From positions 3,176,501 through 3,240,500 of the forward strand of contig NZ_CP036422.1 in the NCBI RefSeq assembly GCF_009388985.1: a DNA stretch of 64,000 nucleotides. Direction: 5' to 3'. Each line of letters opens with the position of its first letter. Position 1 is the stretch's first letter. This DNA comes from Halioglobus maricola. GTDB lineage: Bacteria > Pseudomonadota > Gammaproteobacteria > Pseudomonadales > Halieaceae. This document shows, in pieces, positions 45,433-57,101 of this stretch. Both the position numbers and the translations under genes were made by a program. The notes under the pieces are model-generated. The model saw nothing but the letters and a program-made list of their open reading frames with translations, searched no databases and was not told where the DNA came from.

Positions 45433-46350
45433 GTGTCCAACAACAAAGTCACCGTCATCGGCTCCACCAACTGGGACATCTGCCTCTACCTCCCCAGCTT
45501 ACCGACCCCCGGCGAAACCGTGGGCGGCGGCGACCTCAAGTCCAATCTGGGTGGCAAAGGCGCCAATCAAGCTGCCGCGGCCCATCTGGCAGGGGCAGAG
45601 ACGACGTTCATCAGCTGTCTGGGAGACGACGGCAGTTCAGCCGACATCCTCGCCCAATTCGAAACGCTGGGCCTGCCCGCCCACGGCATAACCCGGATCC
45701 CCAGCACGCCCACCGGCACCGCATGCATATTCATTGATGCCAACGGCGAAAACTGCATTGGGCTGACTGCCGGGGCAAACAGTGCACTGACCCCAGCGCT
45801 GCTGGATGAAAAATCTGGCTTACTCACTTCCGCGGACGTGGTGGCACTCCAGCTGGAGATCCCCATGGAGACCGTTCTACACGCTGCGACACTGGCCAGT
45901 GCGCAAGGGCAGCTGCTGATCCTCAATCCAGCACCGGCCCAGTCGCTGCCGGAAGAAATCTACCAGCACATCACCCTGCTCACCCCCAATCGGGGGGAAC
46001 TGGCCACCCTCACCGGCATGCCCACAGCAAACGCCACAGAGATTCTGGCGGCAGCTTCAGCGCTGCTCGCGAAAGGTGTAAGCGCGGTCGTCGTTACACT
46101 CGGTGGCGAGGGGGCGATGCTCGTGACAGCGGGCGGAGAAAAGCACTTCCCTGCCCAATCCGCAGACGTCGTCGACACTACTGCAGCGGGCGATTGCTTC
46201 AATGGTTATCTCGCGGCCCACCTGGCAGCGCACGGCATGGCCGATATCGAGCACGCCATCACAATCGCTATCGCCGCCTCGGCGATTGCGGTGAGCCGGC
46301 CCGGGGCAGTCGTATCATTGCCACGCGCGGAGGAAGTCACCGCGCAATAG
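45433..46350 (+). CDS. rbsK: Ribokinase-type PfkB sugar kinase
   Basis: A 305-residue PfkB-family kinase starting with GTG (AGGGA upstream). The substrate loop GGKGANQAAAAHLAG near residue 38 and the C-terminal active-site motif DTTAAGDCFNGYLAAHL (catalytic Asp in GD) are intact; the normal AAGDTF is AAGDCF. Ribokinase phosphorylates D-ribose to ribose-5-phosphate. Identification as ribose-specific is supported by its place ahead of an rbsB-rbsA-rbsC importer, but other pentoses or nucleosides are possible. Confidence 0.9.
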   Translation: MSNNKVTVIGSTNWDICLYLPSLPTPGETVGGGDLKSNLGGKGANQAAAAHLAGAETTFISCLGDDGSSADILAQFETLGLPAHGITRIPSTPTGTACIFIDANGENCIGLTAGANSALTPALLDEKSGLLTSADVVALQLEIPMETVLHAATLASAQGQLLILNPAPAQSLPEEIYQHITLLTPNRGELATLTGMPTANATEILAAASALLAKGVSAVVVTLGGEGAMLVTAGGEKHFPAQSADVVDTTAAGDCFNGYLAAHLAAHGMADIEHAITIAIAASAIAVSRPGAVVSLPRAEEVTAQ

Positions 46351-46406
46351 GGCTGAGATTCATCTATGATTCCTGTCATACGACACAAACAACGGGCACC
46401 ACAATA

Positions 46407-47363
46407 ATGCTTCAAAAAGCCACTACGCTAGCAACAACTCTATTGTTCGCACTGACCCTCGCAGCCTGCGGTTCAGAGCAGCCAGCTTCGACCGAGACGG
46501 CAGCACCGGACGCGGAAAAGCCCGTCAGAGTGGCCTTGATCATGAAGTCCCTCGCCAACGAATTCTTTATCAATATGGCCGACGGCGCCAGGGCCCACCA
46601 GGCCGAGAACGGCGGCTACGAACTGGTCGTAAATGGCATCAAGAATGAGAGCGACCTCGCCCAACAGGTGTCGCTGGTCGAACAAATGATGGCCACACGC
46701 GTGAATGTCATCGTGATTGCTCCGGCCGATTCCAAGGGCTTGTTGCCGGTGGTGAAGCGCGCGATGGACGAGGGCATTGTGGTAGTGAACATCGACAACA
46801 AGTTTGACAACGCGATTCTGGCGGACATGGGCATCAGGGTGCCGTTCGTGGGGCCCGACAATCGCGAGGGCGCAAAGCTGGTGGGCGATGCGCTGGCCGC
46901 AAAACTCGAGGCGGGCGACCAGGTCGCCATTATCGGCGGCATACCGGGCGCGTTTAATGCCCAGCAGCGCCAGCTAGGTTTCGAAGACGCCATGCAGGCG
47001 GCAAACATGGAGGTAGTCTCCACCCAGGCCGCAGACTGGGAGCAGGCCAAGGCAGCGAGTGTCGCGGGTGCCATTCTGGTGGAAAACCCCGAGCTGGCCG
47101 CCATTCTTGCGGCCAACGACAGCATGGCCCTGGGCGCTGTTGCCGCGGTGCGCCAGGCCGGCAAGACCGATGACGTACTTGTCGTCGGCTTCGACAATAT
47201 CTCCGCCGCCAACGACCTGGTACAGAGCGGCGAGATGCTCGCCACCGCCGACCAGTTCGGCGACCAGCTCGCGGTGTTCGGCATCGAGTACGCCCTGCAG
47301 ATTCTGGCATCCGGCGATATACCCGAAGATCGTAAAACACCCATCGAACTCATCACGAAATAG
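46407..47363 (+). CDS. rbsB: Sugar ABC transporter substrate-binding lipoprotein (RbsB-like)
   Basis: The 318-residue protein starts MLQKATTLATTLLFALTLAACGS, a lipoprotein signal with LAAC lipobox (Cys near 21), so it is tethered to the membrane facing the periplasm; E. coli RbsB is free. The mature part is a type-I periplasmic binding fold: VRVALIMKSLANEFFINMADGARAHQAENG, VIVIAPADSKGLLPVVKRAMDEGIVVVNIDN, AAILAANDSMALGAVAAVRQAG. Ribose is the likeliest ligand by neighbour, not by visible contact residues alone. Its stop overlaps the rbsA start by one base. Confidence 0.93.
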   Translation: MLQKATTLATTLLFALTLAACGSEQPASTETAAPDAEKPVRVALIMKSLANEFFINMADGARAHQAENGGYELVVNGIKNESDLAQQVSLVEQMMATRVNVIVIAPADSKGLLPVVKRAMDEGIVVVNIDNKFDNAILADMGIRVPFVGPDNREGAKLVGDALAAKLEAGDQVAIIGGIPGAFNAQQRQLGFEDAMQAANMEVVSTQAADWEQAKAASVAGAILVENPELAAILAANDSMALGAVAAVRQAGKTDDVLVVGFDNISAANDLVQSGEMLATADQFGDQLAVFGIEYALQILASGDIPEDRKTPIELITK

Positions 47364-48910
47364 TGCACTTGAGGGACTCAGCCAAGCCCCTGCTAAGCCT
47401 CAGGGGGATGTATAAATCCTTCGCATCCCCCGTGCTGACCAACCTCGACCTGGATATTCTCCCGGGGGAAATTCACGCCCTCATGGGCAGCAACGGCGCC
47501 GGCAAGAGCACGCTGTGCAACCTGATCACAGGCATTCATCCGCCCAACGCTGGCAATATGGAATTTGATGGCCAGCCACACGCACCAGCCACCCTCAAAG
47601 CCGCCGAAACTATCGGCATCCAGATGGTGATGCAGGAACTGAACCTGTTCCCCACCCTGAGCGTGGCGGAGAATCTCAGCTTCAGCAGCCTCGGTGGGCG
47701 CGCCGGCCTGATCAACCACAGCAGCGTGGTGGAACGCGCCAGGCATATGCTGGCCCAGCTTGAAATGGATGACATGGACCCGGAGACACCGGTGTCCGCT
47801 CTGGGCGTCGGCCACCAGCAGCTGATAGAAATTGCCAGAGCGATCAGCCAGGACGTCAAGCTACTGATCCTGGACGAACCCACCGCGTCCCTCACCGACC
47901 CGCAAATCGAGACTCTGTTCAAACGCCTCAATGCCATGCGCGAAAAAGGTGTGAGCGTAATTTACATCTCGCACCGCATGGACGAGATCGCGCGCATCGC
48001 AGACCGGGTGTCGGTGTTACGCGATGGCGAATTGGTGGCCACCCTGGCCATTGCCGACGCGGCTCCGGATACCATCGTCAACCTGATGGCAGGTGAATTA
48101 CCCGAGCAGGACGAGCACTCCTCCCACAAGACGTCGGCCGAAACTTCCGCGGAGGTTTTGCTACGCGTAGAAGGCCTGAGCGTGGCCGGTTCTATCGACA
48201 ACGTCAGTTTTGACATCCGCGCCGGCGAGGTACTGGGCATTGGCGGCCTGATCGGCTCGGGCCGCACGGAATTGCTCAGAGCCATCTTTGGCGCGGACAA
48301 GGCTTCGGGCGGCCGACTCAAGTTCGCATCCGATGGTTTGAGTAGCTCTCGCCTGATGCAATCCCCTCGCGAGGCTATTGCCGCAGGCATCGGCCTGGTA
48401 GTGGAAGATCGCAAAGACCAGGGCCTGCTCCTGGGCGACACCATCTCGAGCAATATCTGTCTTGGTCAGCTGCAGGGCCTCAGTAACCGCGCTGGTGTCA
48501 TCGCCGCCGACAAAGAAGCGGCGATGGCCACCGACGCGGCGCAGGAGCTACAGATAAAATACGATGACCTGCAACAGCCTGTGACCCAACTCAGCGGCGG
48601 CAACCAGCAAAAAGTCCTGATTGCCCGCTGGCTGCTGAATGACCTTCCGATTCTGTTGTTCGACGAACCCACTCGCGGGGTGGATGCCCGGGCCAAAGCC
48701 AGCATCCAGGCACTGCTGCGGGAGCTGGCGGCAAAGGGCAAGGCGGTCGTGGTGGTCTCCAGCGAGACCGACGAATTGATCAAGGTGTCCGACCGTATCC
48801 TGGTGATGTCCAACGGAAGGCATGCCGGTGAGTTCAATGCCGCAGATGTCACCGAAGAACAACTGCTCGAAGCGAGCTTCAAACACTATTCCAAGGCCCA
48901 GCATGCATAA
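47363..48910 (+). CDS. rbsA: Sugar ABC transporter ATPase (RbsA-like)
   Basis: The 515-residue protein contains two ABC cassettes in one chain, as in RbsA/MglA/XylG. First cassette: Walker A GSNGAGKST (~45), signature VGHQQLIEIARA and Walker B LLILDEPTA. Second cassette: a degenerate Walker A (GLIGSGRTEL), signature TQLSGGNQQKVLIARWL and Walker B ILLFDEPTRGVDARAK. The pair energises sugar import with RbsC. The GTG start overlaps the rbsB stop; the 3' end overlaps the rbsC start by eight bases. Confidence 0.95.
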   Translation: MHLRDSAKPLLSLRGMYKSFASPVLTNLDLDILPGEIHALMGSNGAGKSTLCNLITGIHPPNAGNMEFDGQPHAPATLKAAETIGIQMVMQELNLFPTLSVAENLSFSSLGGRAGLINHSSVVERARHMLAQLEMDDMDPETPVSALGVGHQQLIEIARAISQDVKLLILDEPTASLTDPQIETLFKRLNAMREKGVSVIYISHRMDEIARIADRVSVLRDGELVATLAIADAAPDTIVNLMAGELPEQDEHSSHKTSAETSAEVLLRVEGLSVAGSIDNVSFDIRAGEVLGIGGLIGSGRTELLRAIFGADKASGGRLKFASDGLSSSRLMQSPREAIAAGIGLVVEDRKDQGLLLGDTISSNICLGQLQGLSNRAGVIAADKEAAMATDAAQELQIKYDDLQQPVTQLSGGNQQKVLIARWLLNDLPILLFDEPTRGVDARAKASIQALLRELAAKGKAVVVVSSETDELIKVSDRILVMSNGRHAGEFNAADVTEEQLLEASFKHYSKAQHA

Positions 48911-49871
48911 GATCAAACTCCCCTGGAATTCGCTTGGCCTGGTCGCCGTGCTTCTGGCGCTGGTATTGTTTTTCAGTGTCTCCAGCGAATACTTCTTCAC
49001 CGGTGTCACCTTCCGCACCCTGGCAAACCAGATCCCTACCCTCACCGTGATCGCAGTGGGAATGACCTACGTGTTGCTGATTGCCGGTATCGATCTGTCC
49101 GTGGGATCGGTGATGGCACTGTGCTCTGCCGTCATGGGCGTGGTGATTGCAGACATGGGTATGCCTCTACCGGTTGCGATTGCGGCGGGCCTCGTCAGCG
49201 GCCTCCTCGCCGGTCTCGTGAACGGCGCGGTCAGCGCGCGCTGGGCCATCCCCTCCTTCGTGGTGACATTGGGCATGCTGGAAATCGCGCGCGGTGGTGC
49301 CTACCTCGTCACTAATTCAGAAACACGCTACCTCGGTTCAGCCGTCGAAGTCATTGGCTCGCCTATCGCTGCCCTCGGCGTTTCCCCGGCGCTGATCCTC
49401 GCCATTCTGGTGGTGATCATCGCCCAGTTCGTACTGAGTAAAACCGTGTTCGGACGCTACATGATCGCCATTGGCACCAATGAAGAAGCAGTGCGCCTTA
49501 CCGGTATCAATCCGGTTCCCTGGAAAATTCTTGTGTTCTCGCTTTGCGGCCTGCTGGCCGGCCTCGGTGGTGTGTTTCAACTGGGCTACCTGCAAACGGC
49601 AGACCCTAACGCCGGGATTGGTCTCGAGCTCTCGGCGATTGCCGCTGTCGTGATTGGCGGCACCAGCCTGGCAGGTGGCCGTGGTTCGGTGGTAAACACA
49701 TTTATCGGCGTGCTGATTATCGCCGTCATCCAAACAGGTCTCGCACAGATGGGTGTCTCTGAACCTTCCAAGCGCATTATCACTGGCGCGGTCATCATTG
49801 CCGCCGTGCTGTTCGACCAGTTCCGGGAGCCTGTAGGGAAATGGCTTGGCGCACGGCTATCTCGCGAGTAG
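48903..49871 (+). CDS. rbsC: Sugar ABC transporter permease (RbsC-like)
   Basis: The 322-residue membrane protein has about nine or ten helices and the family motifs TVIAVGMTYVLLIAGIDLSVGSVMAL and GLAGLGGVFQLGYLQTADPNAGIGLELSAIAAVVIGGTSLAGGRGSV (EAA-like loop contacting the ATPase). It forms the channel with RbsA. The start ATG lies within rbsA; AAGG precedes it. No rbsD mutarotase, rbsR repressor or pentose isomerase gene is adjacent. Confidence 0.94.
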   Translation: MHKIKLPWNSLGLVAVLLALVLFFSVSSEYFFTGVTFRTLANQIPTLTVIAVGMTYVLLIAGIDLSVGSVMALCSAVMGVVIADMGMPLPVAIAAGLVSGLLAGLVNGAVSARWAIPSFVVTLGMLEIARGGAYLVTNSETRYLGSAVEVIGSPIAALGVSPALILAILVVIIAQFVLSKTVFGRYMIAIGTNEEAVRLTGINPVPWKILVFSLCGLLAGLGGVFQLGYLQTADPNAGIGLELSAIAAVVIGGTSLAGGRGSVVNTFIGVLIIAVIQTGLAQMGVSEPSKRIITGAVIIAAVLFDQFREPVGKWLGARLSRE

Positions 49872-49964
49872 TCGCATAAATCGCGGCCTTCGTCGCATCG
49901 GTCAGCACATTCGGCGCAACTGGCCTATTATCAAAACTCACTTGGAATCTCAGGGCTTCGTTGC

Positions 49965-51071
49965 ATGCGCGTGCTAAAAACTATTCTGCTGTCCATCTTC
50001 GGGCTTTTGCTGGTCGCTATTTTGGCGCTCGGTTTTGTCATAAGCCGCACTGATGACTGCCCCACCCCTCCGGTAGCCTCGACAGCTAAAGAAACCGCCA
50101 CCGTGATCACTTACCAGTGTTACGGTGGCACTGAAGTCCTGCAGCAAACTGTGATCGAGAAACCTGTACCCGGCCCTGAAGAAGTGCTGGTGAAGGTGCA
50201 CTACGCCGGTGTTAACCCGCTGGACTGGCACCGCATGCGCGGCTCTCCCTATATCATGCGCCTGAGCAGTGGCCTGGGCGCGCCGGAGTCTCATCGTATT
50301 GGCGCTGACTTCGCAGGCACGGTGGAAGCCGTGGGCGAGACAGTGAGTGCTTTCAAGCGTGGCGACCGCGTCTTCGGCGGCAAGACCGGTGCGTTCGGCT
50401 CACACATTGTGATTAACGAGGGTAGCGCCATCGCCCACGTGCCGGACAACGTGACCCTGGAACAAGCCGGAGTCATAGGCATCGCCGGTGTCACCGCTCT
50501 ACAGGCACTGGTAGAGCACGGCCAGCTCGAAGCGGGAGACACGGTGTTGGTCAATGGCGCCTCCGGTGGCGTTGGTACCTTTGCCGTACAGATTGCTAAA
50601 GCGCTGGGCGCGCAAGTGACGGGCGTTAGCAGCGCGCGTAATCACGAGACCGTGCTCGGCCTCGGTGCCAGCACCATGATCGATTACAAAACTACCGACT
50701 ACACCGACCTTCCTGCGCGCTATGACCTCATCATAGACATGGTGGGCAACCACTCGCCGCTGGCAAATAGTGGCGTACTGAAACCCGACGGCAAGCTGAT
50801 TCTTGTCGGCGGGGCTAAGGGCGACTGGATCGGGCCGCTGCAAGGTCCCATCGCCTCGATATTCAGCGGGCCCTTCATGGATCAGGAGGCGATCGTACTC
50901 TTTGCTGAAATGCGCAAAGAGACGCTGGCGGAGCTGGCGAATCTGATGAAGCGCGGCGAACTCACTTCTATCGTCGGCCACCGCTACCCGCTGACGGACA
51001 TCGCCGAGGCGATGGCACTTTCAGAATCAAGCCGCGCCCAGGGCAAAATTTCAATCGCGATCGCGCCGTAG
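49965..51071 (+). CDS. Membrane-anchored MDR-family oxidoreductase (quinone-oxidoreductase-like)
   Basis: The 368-residue protein starts with a hydrophobic helix (TILLSIFGLLLVAILALGFVI), so it is anchored or exported. It continues as a medium-chain dehydrogenase/reductase with NPLDWHRMRG, GADFAGTVEAVGETVSAFKRGDRVFGG and the dinucleotide motif NGASGGVGTFAVQIAKALGAQVTGV. The catalytic zinc cysteines of alcohol dehydrogenases are not evident, so it is nearer to quinone oxidoreductases that use NADPH. If exported, its NADPH access would be puzzling; if the helix is a membrane anchor with the domain in the cytoplasm, it is not. It is separated from rbsC by 93 bases. Confidence 0.85.
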   Translation: MRVLKTILLSIFGLLLVAILALGFVISRTDDCPTPPVASTAKETATVITYQCYGGTEVLQQTVIEKPVPGPEEVLVKVHYAGVNPLDWHRMRGSPYIMRLSSGLGAPESHRIGADFAGTVEAVGETVSAFKRGDRVFGGKTGAFGSHIVINEGSAIAHVPDNVTLEQAGVIGIAGVTALQALVEHGQLEAGDTVLVNGASGGVGTFAVQIAKALGAQVTGVSSARNHETVLGLGASTMIDYKTTDYTDLPARYDLIIDMVGNHSPLANSGVLKPDGKLILVGGAKGDWIGPLQGPIASIFSGPFMDQEAIVLFAEMRKETLAELANLMKRGELTSIVGHRYPLTDIAEAMALSESSRAQGKISIAIAP

Positions 51072-51081
51072 CAGCGCCCAC

Positions 51082-51105
51082 AAAAAAGGGGCCTGCCGGC
51101 CCCTT
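51082..51105. terminator. Bidirectional terminator between oxidoreductase and katG
   Basis: GGGGCC/GGCCCC with a four-base loop (51088-51103) is preceded by six A on the plus strand, which is six T after the stem for katG on the minus strand. It is strong for katG and weaker for the plus-strand gene. Confidence 0.85.
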
Positions 51106-51128
51106 GAGTGCACTGCGCTAGCAACTCA

Positions 51129-53324
<2,196 letters not shown>

Positions 53325-53587
53325 GAGATATCCCTCTGATGGTTTTATACAAACACTGCACTTTTCCCTACAGCGTAGAGCCTGCTAGCGAGAGTGCTAA
53401 ATTGAAAAAACTGAACATGAGGATCAGATTTATGGATTACATTGAATTGACCGAGCGTTTAGCTGCCATAAAACACGGTCACGATCAGAAATATCTATCA
53501 AGTTCATTCAAATGATCAATTTGCCAGAACTATGACCTATACTTTCTAATACTCACTCAGCGTCATCCACAGCAAGGGCAGCAACCG
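53325..53587. promoter_or_regulatory. Divergent katG-oxyR control region
   Basis: These 263 bases between divergent katG and oxyR are A+T-rich compared with the flanking genes, with ATATCTATCAAGT and CAAATGATCAATTTG-type palindromic patches around 53490-53530. OxyR sites (ATAG-N7-CTAT repeats) are loosely defined, and I cannot point to one with certainty. A GAGTGCTAA (53392-53400) matches half a CIRCE but its partner half is absent. Confidence 0.5.
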
Positions 53588-54514
53588 ATGATCTCGCTTA
53601 AACAGATTCACTACGCGCTGGCCGTCGAGCGCCATCTGCATTTCAAGAAAGCGGCCGAGGAGTGCAACATCTCACAATCGGCCTTGAGCACCGCCCTGTC
53701 GGAACTGGAAAAGCAGTTGGGTTTCCAGGTCTTCGAGCGGGATAACCGCAAGGTACTGGTCACCCCCCTGGGAGAGCAGGTACTGGAACGTGCCCGGCAG
53801 ATCGAGTTGCAAATGGAAGATCTGGTCAAGCTCGCGGAGAGCACCGGTGAGCCCCTGAGTTCACCACTCGCCCTCGGTGTTATCCCCACCGTTGGCCCCT
53901 ACCTATTGCCGCGGGTCTTACCCACGCTACAACAGCAATTTCCGGCCCTCAAACTCAACATCGTGGAAGACCAGTCCGCAGAGGTACTGGACCAGTTACG
54001 CAGAGGGGCGCTCGATGCGGCGATCATCGCCCTGCCTTACGACTGTGAGGGCCTGCTAACCTTCCCTTTCTGGAGCGAGGATCTCTTCTGGATCGTGAAC
54101 CGCCGCGATGAGGCAGCCTCCCATGAAGTAGCCAGTGTTGACGACCTCTCAAGGTCCCATCTCATGTTGCTCAAAGACGGCCACTGCCTCACCGAACACG
54201 CGCTGTCGGCCTGCAAACTGGAGAGTATTTCGCCACACAGTTTCAGCGCTACGAGCCTCTCGACCCTGATCCAGCTCGTTGTGGGCAATATCGGCTCTAC
54301 CCTCGTCCCGCAGATCGCCCTGGAACAACTGGTCGGCAGCAACGAGGAATTGGCAACTGTACCTCTGGAGGAGCCGGGGCCGCATCGAGAGCTGGCCATC
54401 GCGATACGCCCCAACTACCCAGGCATGGCAAATATCGAGGCACTGCTGGCATTATTCCGCAGGGAACTGGGCACAGAACTGAATGGTAAGTCCGCTGGAA
54501 AAGTCGAGATTTAG
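53588..54514 (+). CDS. oxyR: Hydrogen peroxide-responsive regulator OxyR (LysR family)
   Basis: The 308-residue LysR regulator has the N-terminal helix-turn-helix (HFKKAAEECNISQSALSTALSELEKQLG). Its sensing domain contains the two cysteines of OxyR at residues 200 and 209, in LLKDGHCL and ALSACKL, matching Cys-199 and Cys-208 of E. coli, and a later FSATSLSTLIQLVVGNIGSTLVP. Peroxide forms a disulfide between the cysteines and turns the protein into an activator. Divergent placement from katG supports direct regulation of that gene and of itself. Confidence 0.95.
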   Translation: MISLKQIHYALAVERHLHFKKAAEECNISQSALSTALSELEKQLGFQVFERDNRKVLVTPLGEQVLERARQIELQMEDLVKLAESTGEPLSSPLALGVIPTVGPYLLPRVLPTLQQQFPALKLNIVEDQSAEVLDQLRRGALDAAIIALPYDCEGLLTFPFWSEDLFWIVNRRDEAASHEVASVDDLSRSHLMLLKDGHCLTEHALSACKLESISPHSFSATSLSTLIQLVVGNIGSTLVPQIALEQLVGSNEELATVPLEEPGPHRELAIAIRPNYPGMANIEALLALFRRELGTELNGKSAGKVEI

Positions 54515-54583
54515 CCGCACAGGTACATACCCTCGCCGCACGCTGGCATATAATTCCGGGGACTAGAATCAACGGACCACACC

Positions 54584-54853
54584 ATGGGCTTGCGAGAGAT
54601 CCTGATCCTTGGCGCAATTTTCGGCGCGGCGTACTGGTACTACGACGATAACTTTTCGCGGGGCGGCAGCGACCTGCGAGAAGCCCAATGGGAAATCAAT
54701 CGCCGGGCCATGGCAGACTGCATGGACCGCGAAAGTCGTCTCGCCACGATTGCCGGTAATGCCGGAGTGACACGCAACACGTCAAACGCTCAGGGCGTCT
54801 GTGCCGAGGAACTGGGGCTCTATTGGGAAGATGGCCGCTGGAATAGTTTCTAG
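54584..54853 (+). CDS. Small hypothetical membrane-associated protein
   Basis: The 89-residue protein has an N-terminal hydrophobic helix (LREILILGAIFGAAYWYY) and a soluble tail with two cysteines (ADCMDRESR and GVCAEELGLYWEDGRW). I recognise no family. It lies after oxyR and is convergent with the prolyl oligopeptidase gene. The short spacer GGACCACACC before the ATG gives weak ribosome-binding support, but frame and composition look coding. Confidence 0.55.
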   Translation: MGLREILILGAIFGAAYWYYDDNFSRGGSDLREAQWEINRRAMADCMDRESRLATIAGNAGVTRNTSNAQGVCAEELGLYWEDGRWNSF

Positions 54854-54874
54854 CGGCCGTTTCGATACGCGGGC

Positions 54875-57052
54875 TTAACCGCCCAACTGCCAGAACAGGA
54901 AGCTGTAGATATCCGCAGCCTCTTTCAATACCTGGGCGCGGGTCGAACCGATACCGTGGCCTGAACCAAAGTCGACTCGCAACAACACGGGCTTTTCACT
55001 CCCCGACGCCTGCAGCTGCGCCGCCATCTTGCCTGACATCCAGGGGTTCACGCGCCGATCATTAAAACCATGTGTCAGCAGCACTGCGGGGTATTCAACT
55101 CCCGGTTTCACATGGTGGTACGCGCTCATGGCATACAGCCCATCAAAGCCGCTCTGCTCTGTCACGGTGCCAAACTCCTTGATATTGGGCACACCGTTGG
55201 TGGTGGTCTCGGCGCGAATCGCATCGAGCATACCCACCTGAGCTACCGCCGCGCCAAACAGATCAGGACGCTCGGTGATAGACCGACCCACAAGAATGCC
55301 GCCGGCGCTGCCACCCATGGGAGCCATGTGCTCGGGGCTCGTATAGCCCTTCTCCACCAGGTATTCAGCAGATGCAATCAGGTCCTTCCAGGTATTGGGT
55401 TTGTTCTGCATGCGGCCAGCATAGTGCCAGGCCTGGCCGTATTCGCCGCCGCCACGCACATGGGCGATCGCGTAAACACCGCCCCGCTCTAGCCATGCAA
55501 GGCGCACGGCAGAGAAACGGACGTCCATGGAGATACCGTAGCTGCCATAGCCGTATACGATCGTCGGGTTACTGCCGTCGAGTTTCAGGCCTTTCTTGTG
55601 AATGATCGACAGCGGGATTTTCTCGCCGTCATGGCCGGGGACAAGAACCTCATGGGACACATACCCCGGCAGATTGTCGAACTCACCCTTGGGAATCATA
55701 CCTGTATCGGTGAAGCTGTCGTCAGCTGGATCGTAGCTGTACCTTGCACCACCGGTGGTCCAACCCACGGTGTAGGCGAGGATACCCGGCACCTGAGGTG
55801 ACACCGAGGACACAAAAGCGGCGCCATCACCGGGTGCTTGCAAGCGCTTCACCCTGTCGTCGCTATCTACCTGCAGCAGGATGCCCACGCCATCGTTCTT
55901 CGCATCTATGTACAGCGCATCCGCCGCCGCGTAGATACTATCGAGCACCAGCTCGCCAGCAGGAATAACTTCCGCAGCACTGGCGAGGTCCGGCTGAGAG
56001 AGGCCCGTCTTGACCAGCTTGAAGCGAGGTGCACCCTCGGCGGTTAACATGTAGATGTCACTTCCTGCTACGGCGAAATCCACGACCAGGTCGGAGGCCG
56101 AGCAAACCTGTTGCCAGGGAACATCACCACTCCGCAAGGTATTCACCGGAGCGGTGTAAATGGAAATCTCGTTGGAGTCACCGTGTTTTACTTTCAGCAC
56201 AGCGTGATCGGACCCGGGGGTAATCACAATGCTTGGAAAATCCGCTTCTGCCAGCGGCAACTTCGTGGACAACCCATAACCGGCAATAACCGGGTCTTTC
56301 GCAGCCTCGCCTCCCAGCGCGTGATACCGAACAACCGTTTTCTTGTAAATCTCGGTTGCCGGTGCATCTGCGGGCAGGTCACGGCGGCGGCTGTAATAGT
56401 AACCACTGCCATCCAGCGCCCATTGGGGCCGGTTGTATGCCGTCTCGATATTACTGATGGGCTCACCGACAAGATCGCCGGAGGCCATATCCATCACCCG
56501 GTATGTCGTCTCCTCTGAGCCGCCCTGTGCCATGCCGTAGGCAAGGTACTTGCCGTCCCAGGAAGGCATAAACACTTCCAGTGAGTAGTGCTGTTCACCA
56601 TCTTCTGCCATGGACTCAGGATCGACCAGTAAGCGCGCCTCAGTGGCGCCCGCTGGCTGATGGTAGAGCTTGGCAATATTTTCGTCGGCATTGCGGCGCA
56701 TGAAGAACATATCGCCATTGGCCAGACGTCGGACGCTGTGGGTAGTAAACGGCTTGCCCTGATCCAGCTGCTGGATACGCTCAAACAACTCATCCGCCTG
56801 CGGCAGAGAGTCGAGCACACCAGCGGCATAGCCTGCCTGCCCCTCAAACCACTCGCGCACGTAGGGGTCGTCGACGTCTTCCATGTAGCGGTAAGGGTCT
56901 TGAACTGTCACACCCCAGTGGGTGTCCACCACATTGTCCACTTTGGCAACAGGCGGCCCGGCGGGCTTGTCGGTTGAACTGCAAGCGCTGACGACAGCTG
57001 CTGCAAACGTCGCCAGGGCGAGGGATTTAAAGAGTTGATTGGCGCTGGTCAT
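54875..57052 (-). CDS. Prolyl oligopeptidase family (S9A) lipoprotein
   Basis: The 725-residue protein starts with a lipoprotein signal (LALATFAAAVVSACSS, Cys in VSAC), so it is likely tethered in the periplasm or at the outer membrane. Residues ~45-480 are the beta-propeller half and the C-terminus is an alpha/beta hydrolase: nucleophile Ser near 578 in GGSAGG, Asp near 664 in HGFNDRRVNPW and His near 697 in GSGHGIG, the S9A order. Such enzymes cleave after proline in short peptides. It precedes no other gene in its direction until oxyR's opposite strand, and follows the DUF2721/SARP pair after 49 bases. Confidence 0.93.
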   Translation of the reverse strand: MTSANQLFKSLALATFAAAVVSACSSTDKPAGPPVAKVDNVVDTHWGVTVQDPYRYMEDVDDPYVREWFEGQAGYAAGVLDSLPQADELFERIQQLDQGKPFTTHSVRRLANGDMFFMRRNADENIAKLYHQPAGATEARLLVDPESMAEDGEQHYSLEVFMPSWDGKYLAYGMAQGGSEETTYRVMDMASGDLVGEPISNIETAYNRPQWALDGSGYYYSRRRDLPADAPATEIYKKTVVRYHALGGEAAKDPVIAGYGLSTKLPLAEADFPSIVITPGSDHAVLKVKHGDSNEISIYTAPVNTLRSGDVPWQQVCSASDLVVDFAVAGSDIYMLTAEGAPRFKLVKTGLSQPDLASAAEVIPAGELVLDSIYAAADALYIDAKNDGVGILLQVDSDDRVKRLQAPGDGAAFVSSVSPQVPGILAYTVGWTTGGARYSYDPADDSFTDTGMIPKGEFDNLPGYVSHEVLVPGHDGEKIPLSIIHKKGLKLDGSNPTIVYGYGSYGISMDVRFSAVRLAWLERGGVYAIAHVRGGGEYGQAWHYAGRMQNKPNTWKDLIASAEYLVEKGYTSPEHMAPMGGSAGGILVGRSITERPDLFGAAVAQVGMLDAIRAETTTNGVPNIKEFGTVTEQSGFDGLYAMSAYHHVKPGVEYPAVLLTHGFNDRRVNPWMSGKMAAQLQASGSEKPVLLRVDFGSGHGIGSTRAQVLKEAADIYSFLFWQLGG

Positions 57053-57101
57053 GGAGCTTACCTGTCAGGAATGTAAGCCATTAACTGTATAGCAGAAAAA
57101 C

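Noticed and set aside
53392-53400. GAGTGCTAA, half of a CIRCE element, near katG
   Set aside because: The partner TTAGCACTC is not present at the required nine-base spacing.
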